64,000 nt of DNA from Litchfieldia alkalitelluris (GTDB taxonomy: Bacteria > Bacillota > Bacilli > Bacillales > Salisediminibacteriaceae): contig NZ_KZ119600.1 in the NCBI RefSeq assembly GCF_002153425.1, positions 3,810,143 through 3,874,142 of the forward strand, given 5' to 3'. Made by a program: the position numbers and the translations under genes. Shown piece after piece: positions 43,646 through 51,803 of the stretch. Each line of letters opens with the position of its first letter. Within the stretch, counting starts at the first letter, position 1. The notes under the pieces are model-generated. The model made no database searches. It had not been told where the DNA came from and worked only from the letters and a program-made list of their open reading frames with translations.

Positions 43646-46414
43646 TCAACCTGTATTTACAAGGCCTGCAGCTAGTCCACTAATGGTCAACAGTACTTCT
43701 GTTAAGATGTCCTCTGATTGATCATCATCTGACTCACGCATTTTTTGTATAAGATCAACTTGAAGGAAGTTTAACGGATCAATATACGGATTACGTCTGT
43801 ACACAGTTTCCTGAATAACTGGCGTATGGTCAAGCAGCTCTTTGTTCCCTGAAATCTTCAGCAACACTTCTCGAGTAAGCTTGTACTCATCAGAAATATC
43901 TCCAAAAATACGCGCTGCCATCTCCTTATCTTCTACTAAATTCAAATACTCTTTAGACGTTGCTAAGTCAGCCTTCAACAATGCTAATTGAAGATTATTA
44001 ATCGTTACCTGGAAGAATGGCCATTTTAGATACATTTTTTGTAATAACTCTAAATTCTCAGGTCCCTGAGATGCAAAGGCATTTAGTCCAGTACCTGCTG
44101 CATACCATGCTGGTAAGAATTGACGACATTGCGTCCAAGCAAATACCCATGGAATCGCACGTAAGTCTTCAAAGCGTTCACTACCCTTACGACTCATAGG
44201 GCGAGAACCTATATTCAATGAACCAAGCTCTTGTAATGGCGTCGTTTGCTTGAAATAAGTTAAGAAGTCTTTATCTCCGAAAACAAGGGATTGATACTTA
44301 GTTAATGCAGCGTCAGAAATGACTTCCATCGCTTTTTCCCAATCTTTCTTGAGGAAACGGTCTTCCTCATCGGCCTCACCTTCTTTTCGATAAGCCCATG
44401 CTGAAGCTTCTAATAACGCAGACGATGCTTGCTCTAGATTACGGAATGCAATATCACCAAGTAAGTATCTTGAAGATAACACTTCCCCTTGCTCCGTTAT
44501 TTTCACACCGTCCCCTAATGTTTCAGCAGGCTGAGATAAAATACTTCTATTAAGTGGTCCGCCGCCTCGCCCTAAGGATCCACCACGGCCATGGAAATAT
44601 TTCAGTCGGATGTTATATTGACTAGCCATTTTATGAATTTCACGCTGTGCTTTAAAGAGCTTCCAATTAGCAGTAAGGGTTCCTCCGTCCTTACTTCCAT
44701 CTGAATAGCCAAGCATGATCTCCTGAAGGTTCCCTCTCTCATTTAAGTGTTTGCGGTAAACATCCATTTCAAATAATGTTTTCATAATCTCTGGTCCAGC
44801 TACTAAGTCATCCACCGTTTCTAGAAGAGGTGCCACATTGAGACCAGTCTCAACTTTACCATCAGAATGAAGGCGATAAATTCCAGCTTCTTTGGCTAAA
44901 ACTAGAACCTCTAATAAATCACTTGGTGATTGGGTCATACTCACGAGATAGACATCAATAGACCTGCTTCCAAATTCCTTATGAGCTTTTTTAATAAGAC
45001 GGAAAACATTAAAAATCTCTTGTGTACTCTCTGAATAATCTTCTTCCAAAAGCATTAATGGACGAGGGTCAGATAGAACATTTTCCAAAAGTGCCTGCTT
45101 CTTTTCTTCCGTCAATGAAGCATAATCTTTTTCAACACCGACTACTTTCAATATTTCAGCAACAGCTGCTTCATGCTCTCCACTGTGGTTACGAATATCT
45201 AAAGTAGCAAGGTGGAAACCAAACAATTTCACTTGACGAATCAGTTTACGAATTGTTTTCAAACGGTTATGTGATGGTTGGTGTGTCTCGGCACTTTCTT
45301 TAATTTGCTCAAGATCCCTTAACAGGTCATCAGCATGTCGATATCCAACATCTGATTTCCCAACATGCTTCAACCTTTTAATCATAATTGCAAATTTACG
45401 ACGGTATACTTCAGATTTGATTGGCCAGCCTTCACCTAATTCCATAAATTCTGCTTCTTCATCCCTAACTGTAGCAATGAAGTCCTCACTTATAGCTACA
45501 CGTTCTGTTGACTGACTGAATCGCTTCATTAATTCAACAAGTGACGCTTCGTACTTACGAAGCACAAGGTCTCGCTGTAACTCTAAAGTTTTCCAAGTAA
45601 TGTCTGGTGTTACATTCGGATTTCCATCACGGTCCCCACCTATCCATGAACCGAAATAGAGGAAATTTGGGACGTCCCAGTTTTTGTCAGGATAAAACGT
45701 ATTCAATTGCTCTTCCATTTCACCATGAATCTCTGGAATCACATCAAATAAAGTCTGATCAAAATAATAGAGACCATTTTTCACTTCATCCATTACCGTT
45801 GGCTTTCGATGACGAAGCTCGTCCGTTTGCCATAATGCCGTAATTTCATTAAATAAGCTTTCTTCTAATCCTTTTCTTTCTTTAGATGTTAATAAAGGAT
45901 TATCAAATTTCTGAAGAATTGCTGATATTCGCTTTTGAATCTCTAAAACTGTACGTTTAGTCGCCTCAGTAGGATGGGCAGTAATTATCAGTTCTAGGGA
46001 TAAATTCTCTAAAATTTGTTGAATGGTTTCTTCTGATGTATTTTTTTCCTTAATGTATGATACGGCACTCTCGATAGATACAGGCTGTACAACTGTCTCA
46101 TCCTGTAACTGATATTGCCTACGCCGGCGCACCCGATGGTTCTGCTCCGCAATATTAACTAGATGGAAGTATACAGAAAATGCACGAATAACATGGCTCC
46201 GTGTTGGTGACTTAAGATTACTAATTTCTTTCTTCAGTTTGTCGTAAGCTTCTTCGTTGTAGTTATTCCTTAATTCCTTTGTAAGCTCTCTAATTTCTTC
46301 CACCTTGTTAAATAGGGAGATACCACCGTGATGTACTAATAGCTCACCTAAAATATTTCCAAGCATTTTTACATCATTACGTAATAAAGAAGTATTATCT
46401 GCTACGTTGATCAT
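43646..46414 (-). CDS. ppc: Phosphoenolpyruvate carboxylase
   Basis: Cytosolic enzyme of 922 residues that adds bicarbonate to PEP to make oxaloacetate, refilling the TCA cycle. Catalytic motifs are intact: His147 in ITAHPTEATKR, FGSWIGGDRDGNPNV, GYSDGSKDGG and the glycine-rich FHGRGGSLGRGGGPLNRS loop. The C-terminus ends SGLAAGLVNTG, as in the family. Full length. The start ATG follows TTAGGAGG. It appears monocistronic. Many bacilli rely on pyruvate carboxylase, so ppc may reflect the bicarbonate-rich habitat of alkaliphiles (inference). Confidence 0.97.
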   Translation of the reverse strand: MINVADNTSLLRNDVKMLGNILGELLVHHGGISLFNKVEEIRELTKELRNNYNEEAYDKLKKEISNLKSPTRSHVIRAFSVYFHLVNIAEQNHRVRRRRQYQLQDETVVQPVSIESAVSYIKEKNTSEETIQQILENLSLELIITAHPTEATKRTVLEIQKRISAILQKFDNPLLTSKERKGLEESLFNEITALWQTDELRHRKPTVMDEVKNGLYYFDQTLFDVIPEIHGEMEEQLNTFYPDKNWDVPNFLYFGSWIGGDRDGNPNVTPDITWKTLELQRDLVLRKYEASLVELMKRFSQSTERVAISEDFIATVRDEEAEFMELGEGWPIKSEVYRRKFAIMIKRLKHVGKSDVGYRHADDLLRDLEQIKESAETHQPSHNRLKTIRKLIRQVKLFGFHLATLDIRNHSGEHEAAVAEILKVVGVEKDYASLTEEKKQALLENVLSDPRPLMLLEEDYSESTQEIFNVFRLIKKAHKEFGSRSIDVYLVSMTQSPSDLLEVLVLAKEAGIYRLHSDGKVETGLNVAPLLETVDDLVAGPEIMKTLFEMDVYRKHLNERGNLQEIMLGYSDGSKDGGTLTANWKLFKAQREIHKMASQYNIRLKYFHGRGGSLGRGGGPLNRSILSQPAETLGDGVKITEQGEVLSSRYLLGDIAFRNLEQASSALLEASAWAYRKEGEADEEDRFLKKDWEKAMEVISDAALTKYQSLVFGDKDFLTYFKQTTPLQELGSLNIGSRPMSRKGSERFEDLRAIPWVFAWTQCRQFLPAWYAAGTGLNAFASQGPENLELLQKMYLKWPFFQVTINNLQLALLKADLATSKEYLNLVEDKEMAARIFGDISDEYKLTREVLLKISGNKELLDHTPVIQETVYRRNPYIDPLNFLQVDLIQKMRESDDDQSEDILTEVLLTISGLAAGLVNTG

Positions 46415-46566
46415 GTTTTTACCTCCTAAGGGTGCCTGACCCCCACCGCGTTAATTTTATAAAGCAGTCCGGGTCAAACACTCGTTTTTTATTCTGTAAA
46501 AATATTTTGTGAATGCTAGAAATCAATTGAACAAAAACACACCATTTGTAATTTATAAGTAGCAAA

Positions 46567-46601
46567 ATAAAAAAGCAGTCCATGTAACACTAACACGAAC
46601 T
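46567..46601 (-). terminator. Terminator after the SDR-like gene
   Basis: On the minus strand AGTTCGTGT pairs with ACATGGACT (two G-U pairs), loop TAGTGTT, followed by GCTTTTTTATTTT. The rest of 46415-46766 has no gene. Confidence 0.6.
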
Positions 46602-46766
46602 ACCTTTAAATGAAAAATACAAAGCATTCAGCCTAAGATTTCCCAATTACATCATCTTATGTCTACTAAATTAATATAAATGATGAGAGCTCCTGTTAGT
46701 TGTATTATTTTATAATACCAAAAAGTAGACAATAAGATCAATTATTTTCTGATAATTTAGCATATA

Positions 46767-47375
46767 TTAATTGTATTCTATAACTCCCATTTTTTCACCT
46801 TTACTGCTATCAATGGCTAAAATGGCGTTATCTTTCCCATCAGGTCGAAGTATCTTAATATCCATATTATATCTCTTATAATACTCATAGCAGAAGATTT
46901 CCCCAAGTCTCATTTCAGCTTCGTAATCATGCATATTAAATATCTCCGCGTTACAACTCTGTTGAGATGCATTCCCTAATAACGTGTTTGTTAGATCATT
47001 ACCCGGTCCACTAACATATGTAAATTTCGCTTGATTTCGATGGGCAAGCTTTAATAAATTCTTTGTTCCACTTGTGTTTCCAGCATTCTTGAATAGCATC
47101 TCCATATTTTCAATACGGTTTTTATATGAAGAATCAAATGGAAGGTGATAAATCTCCGTAACATCATGAAAGGCGGGGTCTAGCAAAAACAAATGGTTCG
47201 ATACGTCCCCTTCCAATAGCTCAAATCTTGGGTGTTCCCTAAGTTTTAAATCTACATCATGTCCATTTATAACGTGTAACGTAACACCAATTACATCATT
47301 ATCCCCCTCCAGTAAATCTATAGCTAATTGTAAGCCAACTTTGCTCAACACCCCAGTGACTAATATTTTCCCCAT
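46767..47375 (-). CDS. NAD-dependent epimerase/dehydratase-like protein, atypical
   Basis: Extended-SDR-like protein of 202 residues. The N-terminus has a Rossmann strand and loop, MGKILVTGVLSKVGLQLAID, close to but not exactly GxxGxxG. An HDVTEIYHLPFDSSYKN region matches the HLAA-like second motif. Where active enzymes have YxxxK, this has YEAEM (in NMHDYEAEMRLGEIFCYEYY), so the catalytic Lys is missing. It is also shorter than the usual 300 residues. A regulatory or binding role is possible. ATG 47375 is set by GGGAGGTG; the in-frame TTG upstream is less likely. Confidence 0.75.
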   Translation of the reverse strand: MGKILVTGVLSKVGLQLAIDLLEGDNDVIGVTLHVINGHDVDLKLREHPRFELLEGDVSNHLFLLDPAFHDVTEIYHLPFDSSYKNRIENMEMLFKNAGNTSGTKNLLKLAHRNQAKFTYVSGPGNDLTNTLLGNASQQSCNAEIFNMHDYEAEMRLGEIFCYEYYKRYNMDIKILRPDGKDNAILAIDSSKGEKMGVIEYN

Positions 47376-47645
47376 GTTTCCACCTCCCTGAATATTCAAT
47401 CTATTCTAATTACTAATTCGTAAAAGAAAAGTATTTTATGTCGTAAAATAGTAAATTTAAGTCAAACATTCGTTATTCTTTCTTTTAATGTGTACTATAT
47501 ATGATGTAAAAAAGAAACGGTTTGTACTTTATATAGAACAACATATTAAGTATAGACTAGCCCATTTCTAATCATTTGTAAAGCTCTTTTTTCAACATAT
47601 CATGAACTGTGGTACTATATTCATAGAAGGGTAGGGGGGATAAAT

Positions 47646-48398
47646 ATGAAAAATAATAATAAGTACCCTAATGGAAATAGAATGATCCAAAGTGATTCTA
47701 ATGCTAATAAAGTCGTAGCCTTCCCATCCGACAAAATCTATCATGATATCTTAGTATCTCAAGAGGAAATACTCGATTTTGCATATAGTAATTATTCTGA
47801 TGAATTATTACTATTTATAGAGGAACAATTACATACTCTCTCAGAAGATGCATATCTTAATCAAATAACCACCTTCTTCTCATCTATTTGGGCCATTTTT
47901 TATATGCCCATAGAGAATAAAGGGCAAACTATATTTGATAAATTTATTATAAAAAAGAGAAATATGATTAAACGTCAAATTGTGCTAGATAATATAATGG
48001 GTTGGAAGGGGTTCTTCACGCCTGTTTTTGGCGTTTTAAAGCAAATTAATGGAAATGACTTGGTAGTGGAATGTCTTTTTTCTAACAAAACTTATACTAT
48101 TCCTGCGGACCGTGGTAATCTTCCCATTCTTGGAGACTATCTATTATTTTTCTCCATTCAGGTTCTTGGAAAACAAGATAAATTCCTATCCTACATAAAA
48201 ATATCTGGTAAAGTGAAAGATTCTATCCTGCAATCCATTGAAGAATCACTACTATCGATTCAGGTGGAAAATGGAATTGAAAAACTAAGTCCTGAGACTT
48301 ACATTAATAACTACTTCCCCCAATTTTTAAGTACATTAATAATAGAAGTAACGGAAAAGAAACTTCATTTAAATGTAATGGATTCAAACCAAAAATAA
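47646..48398 (+). CDS. Hypothetical cytosolic protein
   Basis: Protein of 250 residues rich in Ile, Asn and Lys, with no signal peptide or convincing membrane span. A helical N-terminal half (QEEILDFAYSNYSDELLLFI, FFSSIWAIFYMPIENKG) precedes a strand-rich middle (GVLKQINGNDLVVECLFSNK, ILGDYLLFFSIQVLGK). The ATG follows GGTAGGGGGGAT. It is AT-richer than its neighbours. I do not recognise the family. It is convergent with the sensor kinase. Confidence 0.7.
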   Translation: MKNNNKYPNGNRMIQSDSNANKVVAFPSDKIYHDILVSQEEILDFAYSNYSDELLLFIEEQLHTLSEDAYLNQITTFFSSIWAIFYMPIENKGQTIFDKFIIKKRNMIKRQIVLDNIMGWKGFFTPVFGVLKQINGNDLVVECLFSNKTYTIPADRGNLPILGDYLLFFSIQVLGKQDKFLSYIKISGKVKDSILQSIEESLLSIQVENGIEKLSPETYINNYFPQFLSTLIIEVTEKKLHLNVMDSNQK

Positions 48399-48436
48399 AA
48401 TGAGGGCCATTATTTAATGGACACCTCATTTTTGTT
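48397..48436. terminator. Bidirectional terminator
   Basis: AAAATGAGG pairs with CCTCATTTTT, with an inner CCATTA/TAATGG stem, followed by TTTTGTTTT. It serves the convergent genes at 47646 and 48426. Confidence 0.75.
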
Positions 48437-49574
48437 TTACGGTCATAGAAGCTAACTGAATAGAGAAGATTGTTTCATTTTCATTTGATTCACAGCTTAT
48501 GTTTCCATTCAGTTTTTCTACAATTTTCTTACACACGAATAACCCTATACCTGTTCCTGTTTCTTTTGTAGTATAAAATGGTTCGAAAATAGTTTCTCTA
48601 ATACTTGTTGGAATTACTGGGCCGTTATTAATAATTTTTATTTGAAAACTTTGACCATTTCCGGATACTTTGCAAATTACTTCAATGTTTCTTTCTTTAT
48701 GATTCTGTTTGACGGCATCAATAGAATTAAATAAAATATTCAAGAAAACTTGCTTTAGTTCTTCTTTATTTGCCACTAACTTCAGGTTTCTTTCTAGATG
48801 GGCGTTTATTTTTACATCATTACTTACAATGCTTGGATATAAAAACTTTAAAATATCCTCCAGTAAATCACATAGGTCCACTTCTTCGTAAGTGTTGTCA
48901 GCCGCGTCCATTTTAGAAGTGTGCAAAAATTGTGTGATTCGAAAGTTGAGTTGGTCTAACTCCTTATCAATAATATCTAAATAAGGATGAGAAGAGAATT
49001 CTTTTCTTAAAAGCTTACTGAAGCCGATCACAGATGTTAAAGGGTTTCGAAATTCATGTACAAAACTGGAAGATATTTGCCCCAGTATCGCTAGCCTGTC
49101 CTTATGCGTCTGCTGGATAAAAGACGTCTTTTCCTTTAATTCAAGATCTTTAAGCTTTGTATATTCTGAAACGACTTGATAGCAGAATAGATTAAACTGA
49201 TCATTTGTTTTACCAAGTACTAACGAAAGAGTGTGATGGGTAACGCCAGACTCAATGATGAATTTTGTTATTGTACTTCTAGCAAGATTAATATTGAACA
49301 CAAAATCACCAATATTAACTCCAGCCCCCATCCTCTCCAGCGCCACTTCATATGCTAATTGTTTTACATACTCTTCAGATATTTCATCATTAATTGTTTC
49401 AATGACAAGCTGGACAATCAATCTGACATTCTCTTTCATTTTTTCCTTTAAGATGTCATTCTCCGAGACTAACAAATCTCTCTCCAGTTCATATAATAAG
49501 TGAGATTCATTCCTTAATAAATGATAAGTAATCACCTTTGAGCAATCCTTTGAATGATCAATAGTCGGCTCCAA
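48426..49574 (-). CDS. Cytosolic sensor histidine kinase
   Basis: Histidine kinase of 382 residues without membrane segments. Residues 1-145 form a helical sensor (VRLIVQLVIETINDEISEEY, MGAGVNIGDFVFNINLARST) resembling the N-terminal domain of some Bacillus sporulation-type kinases. HisKA has His173 in SSSFVHEFRNPLTSVIGFSK. The HATPase has NILFNSIDAVKQN and GTGIGLFVCKKIVEKLNG. The start is TTG with GGGAGGGG upstream. No response regulator adjoins it, so it may feed the sporulation phosphorelay (inference). It lies downstream of the cyclic-di-GMP riboswitch on the same strand. Confidence 0.88.
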   Translation of the reverse strand: MEPTIDHSKDCSKVITYHLLRNESHLLYELERDLLVSENDILKEKMKENVRLIVQLVIETINDEISEEYVKQLAYEVALERMGAGVNIGDFVFNINLARSTITKFIIESGVTHHTLSLVLGKTNDQFNLFCYQVVSEYTKLKDLELKEKTSFIQQTHKDRLAILGQISSSFVHEFRNPLTSVIGFSKLLRKEFSSHPYLDIIDKELDQLNFRITQFLHTSKMDAADNTYEEVDLCDLLEDILKFLYPSIVSNDVKINAHLERNLKLVANKEELKQVFLNILFNSIDAVKQNHKERNIEVICKVSGNGQSFQIKIINNGPVIPTSIRETIFEPFYTTKETGTGIGLFVCKKIVEKLNGNISCESNENETIFSIQLASMTVKQK

Positions 49575-49668
49575 ACAAGCCCCTCCCTTCTTTCCTTTTT
49601 CTTATTAACTTGCATGTATAAAGCTTTATTGTAATTAAACTCGTTTCCTAGTTTATTGAATTACTATG

Positions 49669-49800
49669 TTAGTAACTTTCATTCGCCTTGTACTCAATTA
49701 TTTGCTTGGGATCTTCTATGGCGATTAGAACACCTAATTTATTATTGGACAACAGCACAAATAGCACCTCATTTTTAAAATAGGTGCAACGGTTAGTCAA
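49669..49800 (-). CDS. Small frame between riboswitch ORF and kinase, uncertain
   Basis: A 43-codon frame with protein-like sequence (…VLFVLLSNNKLGVLIAIEDP…) that can start at TTG 49800 or at internal GTGs. A GCACCT/AGGTGC hairpin overlaps its early part. It might be the second half of a broken gene with the 41-residue frame upstream, or only a fragment. Confidence 0.3.
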   Translation of the reverse strand: MTNRCTYFKNEVLFVLLSNNKLGVLIAIEDPKQIIEYKANESY

Positions 49801-49922
49801 TTATAGGATAAAACGATCATGTTATTAATACTCTTGCAATCAGCAGAGCTTTGGTTACGATATACCTCTACAAACCACTGGTATCTTTTACTAATAATCC
49901 TATCCCATTTTTTTCTCACCAT
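49797..49922 (-). CDS. 41-residue basic micro-protein behind a cyclic-di-GMP riboswitch
   Basis: Frame of 41 codons starting MVRKKWDRIISKRYQWFVEV. The ATG is preceded by CTAGGAGGG, with a short spacer. It is the first reading frame after the riboswitch. CTCCT about 28 bases upstream could pair with AGGAG and hide the ribosome site, which would fit translational control. It has a run of seven A in its early codons. No family is recognised; it could also be the 5' part of a frame-shifted gene. Confidence 0.45.
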   Translation of the reverse strand: MVRKKWDRIISKRYQWFVEVYRNQSSADCKSINNMIVLSYN

Positions 49923-49967
49923 TATCCCTCCTAGTAACGTACCTAAAATCGTCGCAAGGAGTGTATT

Positions 49968-50050
49968 CGACAGCTGGCTGGCATATCTTCTAGACTTAGC
50001 CCCTTTAGCTTTGCGTCGTCATCTTTCAATGACTTTGCCCTTTCGTACGA
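49968..50050 (-). promoter_or_regulatory. Class I cyclic-di-GMP riboswitch (GEMM-I)
   Basis: The minus strand shows the GEMM-I landmarks in order. AGGGCAAA comes first, then the GTCATTGAAAGATGAC hairpin with a GAAA tetraloop, then GACGCAAAGC, AGGGGCTAAG and finally ATGCCAGCCAGCTGTCG. A promoter-like TTTACA-N17-TAGAAT lies 50 bases upstream. No clear terminator follows, so control is more likely at translation. The diguanylate cyclase at 54368-56416 is a nearby source of the ligand class. Confidence 0.88.
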
Positions 50051-50097
50051 TTCTATGGCAGATATAAATCATATATCTATTAATGATAGTCCCTTTC

Positions 50098-50126
50098 ATT
50101 CTATGTCAGAATATTGGAAATGTAAA
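50098..50126 (-). promoter_or_regulatory. Sigma-A type promoter of the riboswitch transcript
   Basis: On the minus strand TTTACA, 17 bases, TAGAAT. Transcription would start near 50091, about 40 bases before the riboswitch core. Confidence 0.55.
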
Positions 50127-50366
50127 TAGATTAATAGTTAGATATTTATAAAATTCTTAAAAATCACTTTATTAGGAGGATATCCTCATTATATGAAGAA
50201 CTAAACTAACACAGGACTGGAATAAGGGGGATACATAAGTACTACTGAGGCTTTAATATAATGGGGTTGGTCGCTGGGGAACGACTTACCATTATTCCTT
50301 TTAGTTTCAATTAATTGTATGCAAATCAAGGGCATAATCACTTTTATGTACAGGGGGAGGTACATG

Positions 50367-50573
50367 ATGGAACAATATGTTTTAGGGGTATCTGTAGAAA
50401 ATTTGAGCAAGCAAGTAAATTCAGGAGAATTGCACATCGGATGTCATGGGGAAATTTATCATATTTATGTTAACGGAGATTGGACTTACACTGGAAACTG
50501 GCTCCAAGATAGACATGACATATTTAACGACGGAGTTATAAGGAAAAATACAAAAATAAGTCTAAATAACTAA
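50367..50573 (+). CDS. Small hypothetical protein
   Basis: Protein of 68 residues (MEQYVLGVSVENLSKQVNSG…) with a Gly/Trp-rich middle (ELHIGCHGEIYHIYVNGDWT). No signal peptide or known motif. ATG 50367 (or the adjoining ATG 50364) is set by AGGGGGAGG upstream. A terminator-like hairpin is at 50771, beyond a repeat-like element. Confidence 0.6.
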   Translation: MEQYVLGVSVENLSKQVNSGELHIGCHGEIYHIYVNGDWTYTGNWLQDRHDIFNDGVIRKNTKISLNN

Positions 50574-50602
50574 TTATTTTTGAGAAGAGTGTAATCGCCT
50601 TG

Positions 50603-50725
50603 ATCATCGGCCACAAAAACTGGACTGAACCGAGTGAGATAAAGGAAACACAACGAACAGAGTGAATTGATGTTGACTTATCGTAGACGAGGTGAGGGAA
50701 GTTTCTTGGGCCGATAGGCGATAGA
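50603..50725. repeat. Possible dispersed element with ATCGGCC/GGCCGAT ends
   Basis: About 120 non-coding bases whose ends are inverted (ATCGGCC and GGCCGAT). Inside are GGACTGAACCGAGTGAGATA and GACTTATCGTAGACGAGGTG. It resembles intergenic repeats I associate with Bacillus genomes, but only one copy is in this window. Confidence 0.4.
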
Positions 50726-50770
50726 GCTAGACAATGATTTGATAAATTATACTTTCTTGTTATTTGAGAA

Positions 50771-50801
50771 AAGCCAGGCAAAAGCGCCTGGTCTTTTTTT
50801 A
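50771..50801 (+). terminator. Rho-independent terminator
   Basis: AAGCCAGGC pairs with GCCTGGTCTT around AAAAGC and is followed by seven T. Confidence 0.7.
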
Positions 50802-50877
50802 AAAGATTAGAATTAGAATTTAGTATATTTTTCACTATGACAGGTTTTTTCGGCGTCTATGAATGGCTTTTTAAATC

Positions 50878-51475
50878 AAAATGGAGACTCAAATGTGGTG
50901 GCAAAGCGATTTCAGTCTTCATTTTTCCAGAATGGAGACTCAAATCGAGGCGCCAAGCGATTTCAGTCTTCATTTTCTCAGAATGGAGACTCAAATCCAG
51001 GTGCCAAGCCATTTCAGTCTTCATTTTTTCAGAATGGAGACTCAAATCGAGACGCCAAGCGATTTCAGTCTTCATTTTCTCAGAATGGCGACTGAAATCC
51101 AGGTGCAAAGCGATTTCAGTCTTCATTTTTCCAGAATGGAGACTCAAATCCAGGTGCCAAGTGATTTCAGTCTTCATTTTTCCAGAATGGAGACTCAAAT
51201 CGAGGCGCCAAGCGATTTCAGTCTTCATTTTCTCAGAATGGAGACTCAAATCGAGGCGCAAAGCAATTTCAGTCTTCATTTTCTCAGAATGGGGACTCAA
51301 ATCGAGGCGCAAAGCAATTTCAGTCTTCATTTTCTCAGAATGGGGACTCAAATCGAGGCGCAAAGCAATTTCAGTCTTCATTTTCTCAGAATGGGGACTC
51401 AAATCGAGGCGCAAAGCAATTTCAGTCTTCATTTTCTCAGAATGGCGACTGAAATGACACAGCAAAGCTAATTGA
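50878..51475. repeat. 51-bp palindrome array, family AATGGAGACT
   Basis: About twelve units of exactly 51 bases: AATGGAGACTCAAATCGAGG, CGCCAAGCGATTTCAGTCTT, CATTTTCTCAG. Arms AATGGAGACTCAAAT and ATTTCAGTCTTCATT are inverted, so each unit can form a 15-bp hairpin. The last four units are nearly identical, which implies recent expansion. Because 51 is 17 codons, several frames stay open on both strands, but none has a ribosome site. Same family as 15646-15775. Confidence 0.92.
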
Positions 51476-51803
51476 GTCTTCATCTTCGTAATTCAAATGG
51501 AACACGCTAGAGCTTTCAAGTGCCAAGAATCATTATCGCATTCATTCCAAAGTAAACGACCAGGACCCATAACAACAAAGACCGGGCGTTTTTTGCCCGT
51601 TCCCTCTAATGTTAAACCCGGTTTTACACCCCCACACCAATGGAGTATAATGAGTATGTTTATATAGGAATCTATTGAACTCTTATTCTTACATAAACTT
51701 AGTCTGTAGCAGGATCGATTACATCTTGCCTATTTCAACGGTAGACAAGACAAATAATAAAATTTCCATTACATATAAAAAAACAAAAAGGGGTCAAACA
51801 GCT

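Noticed and set aside
46430-46480. GGGTGCCTGACCCCC sequence upstream of ppc
   Set aside because: Looks like a piece of a common Bacillus intergenic repeat, but only one short copy is visible, so no feature is claimed.
49819-50067. 82-codon plus-strand frame
   Set aside because: It is the antisense of the riboswitch and micro-ORF, which have better support.
50536-50835. 99-codon minus-strand frame
   Set aside because: It crosses a terminator hairpin and a repeat-like element and has no ribosome site.
50837-51483. Long open frames of about 200 codons on both strands across the 51-bp array
   Set aside because: 51 is a multiple of three, so frames stay open by repetition. None has a ribosome site, and composition follows the repeat, not a protein.
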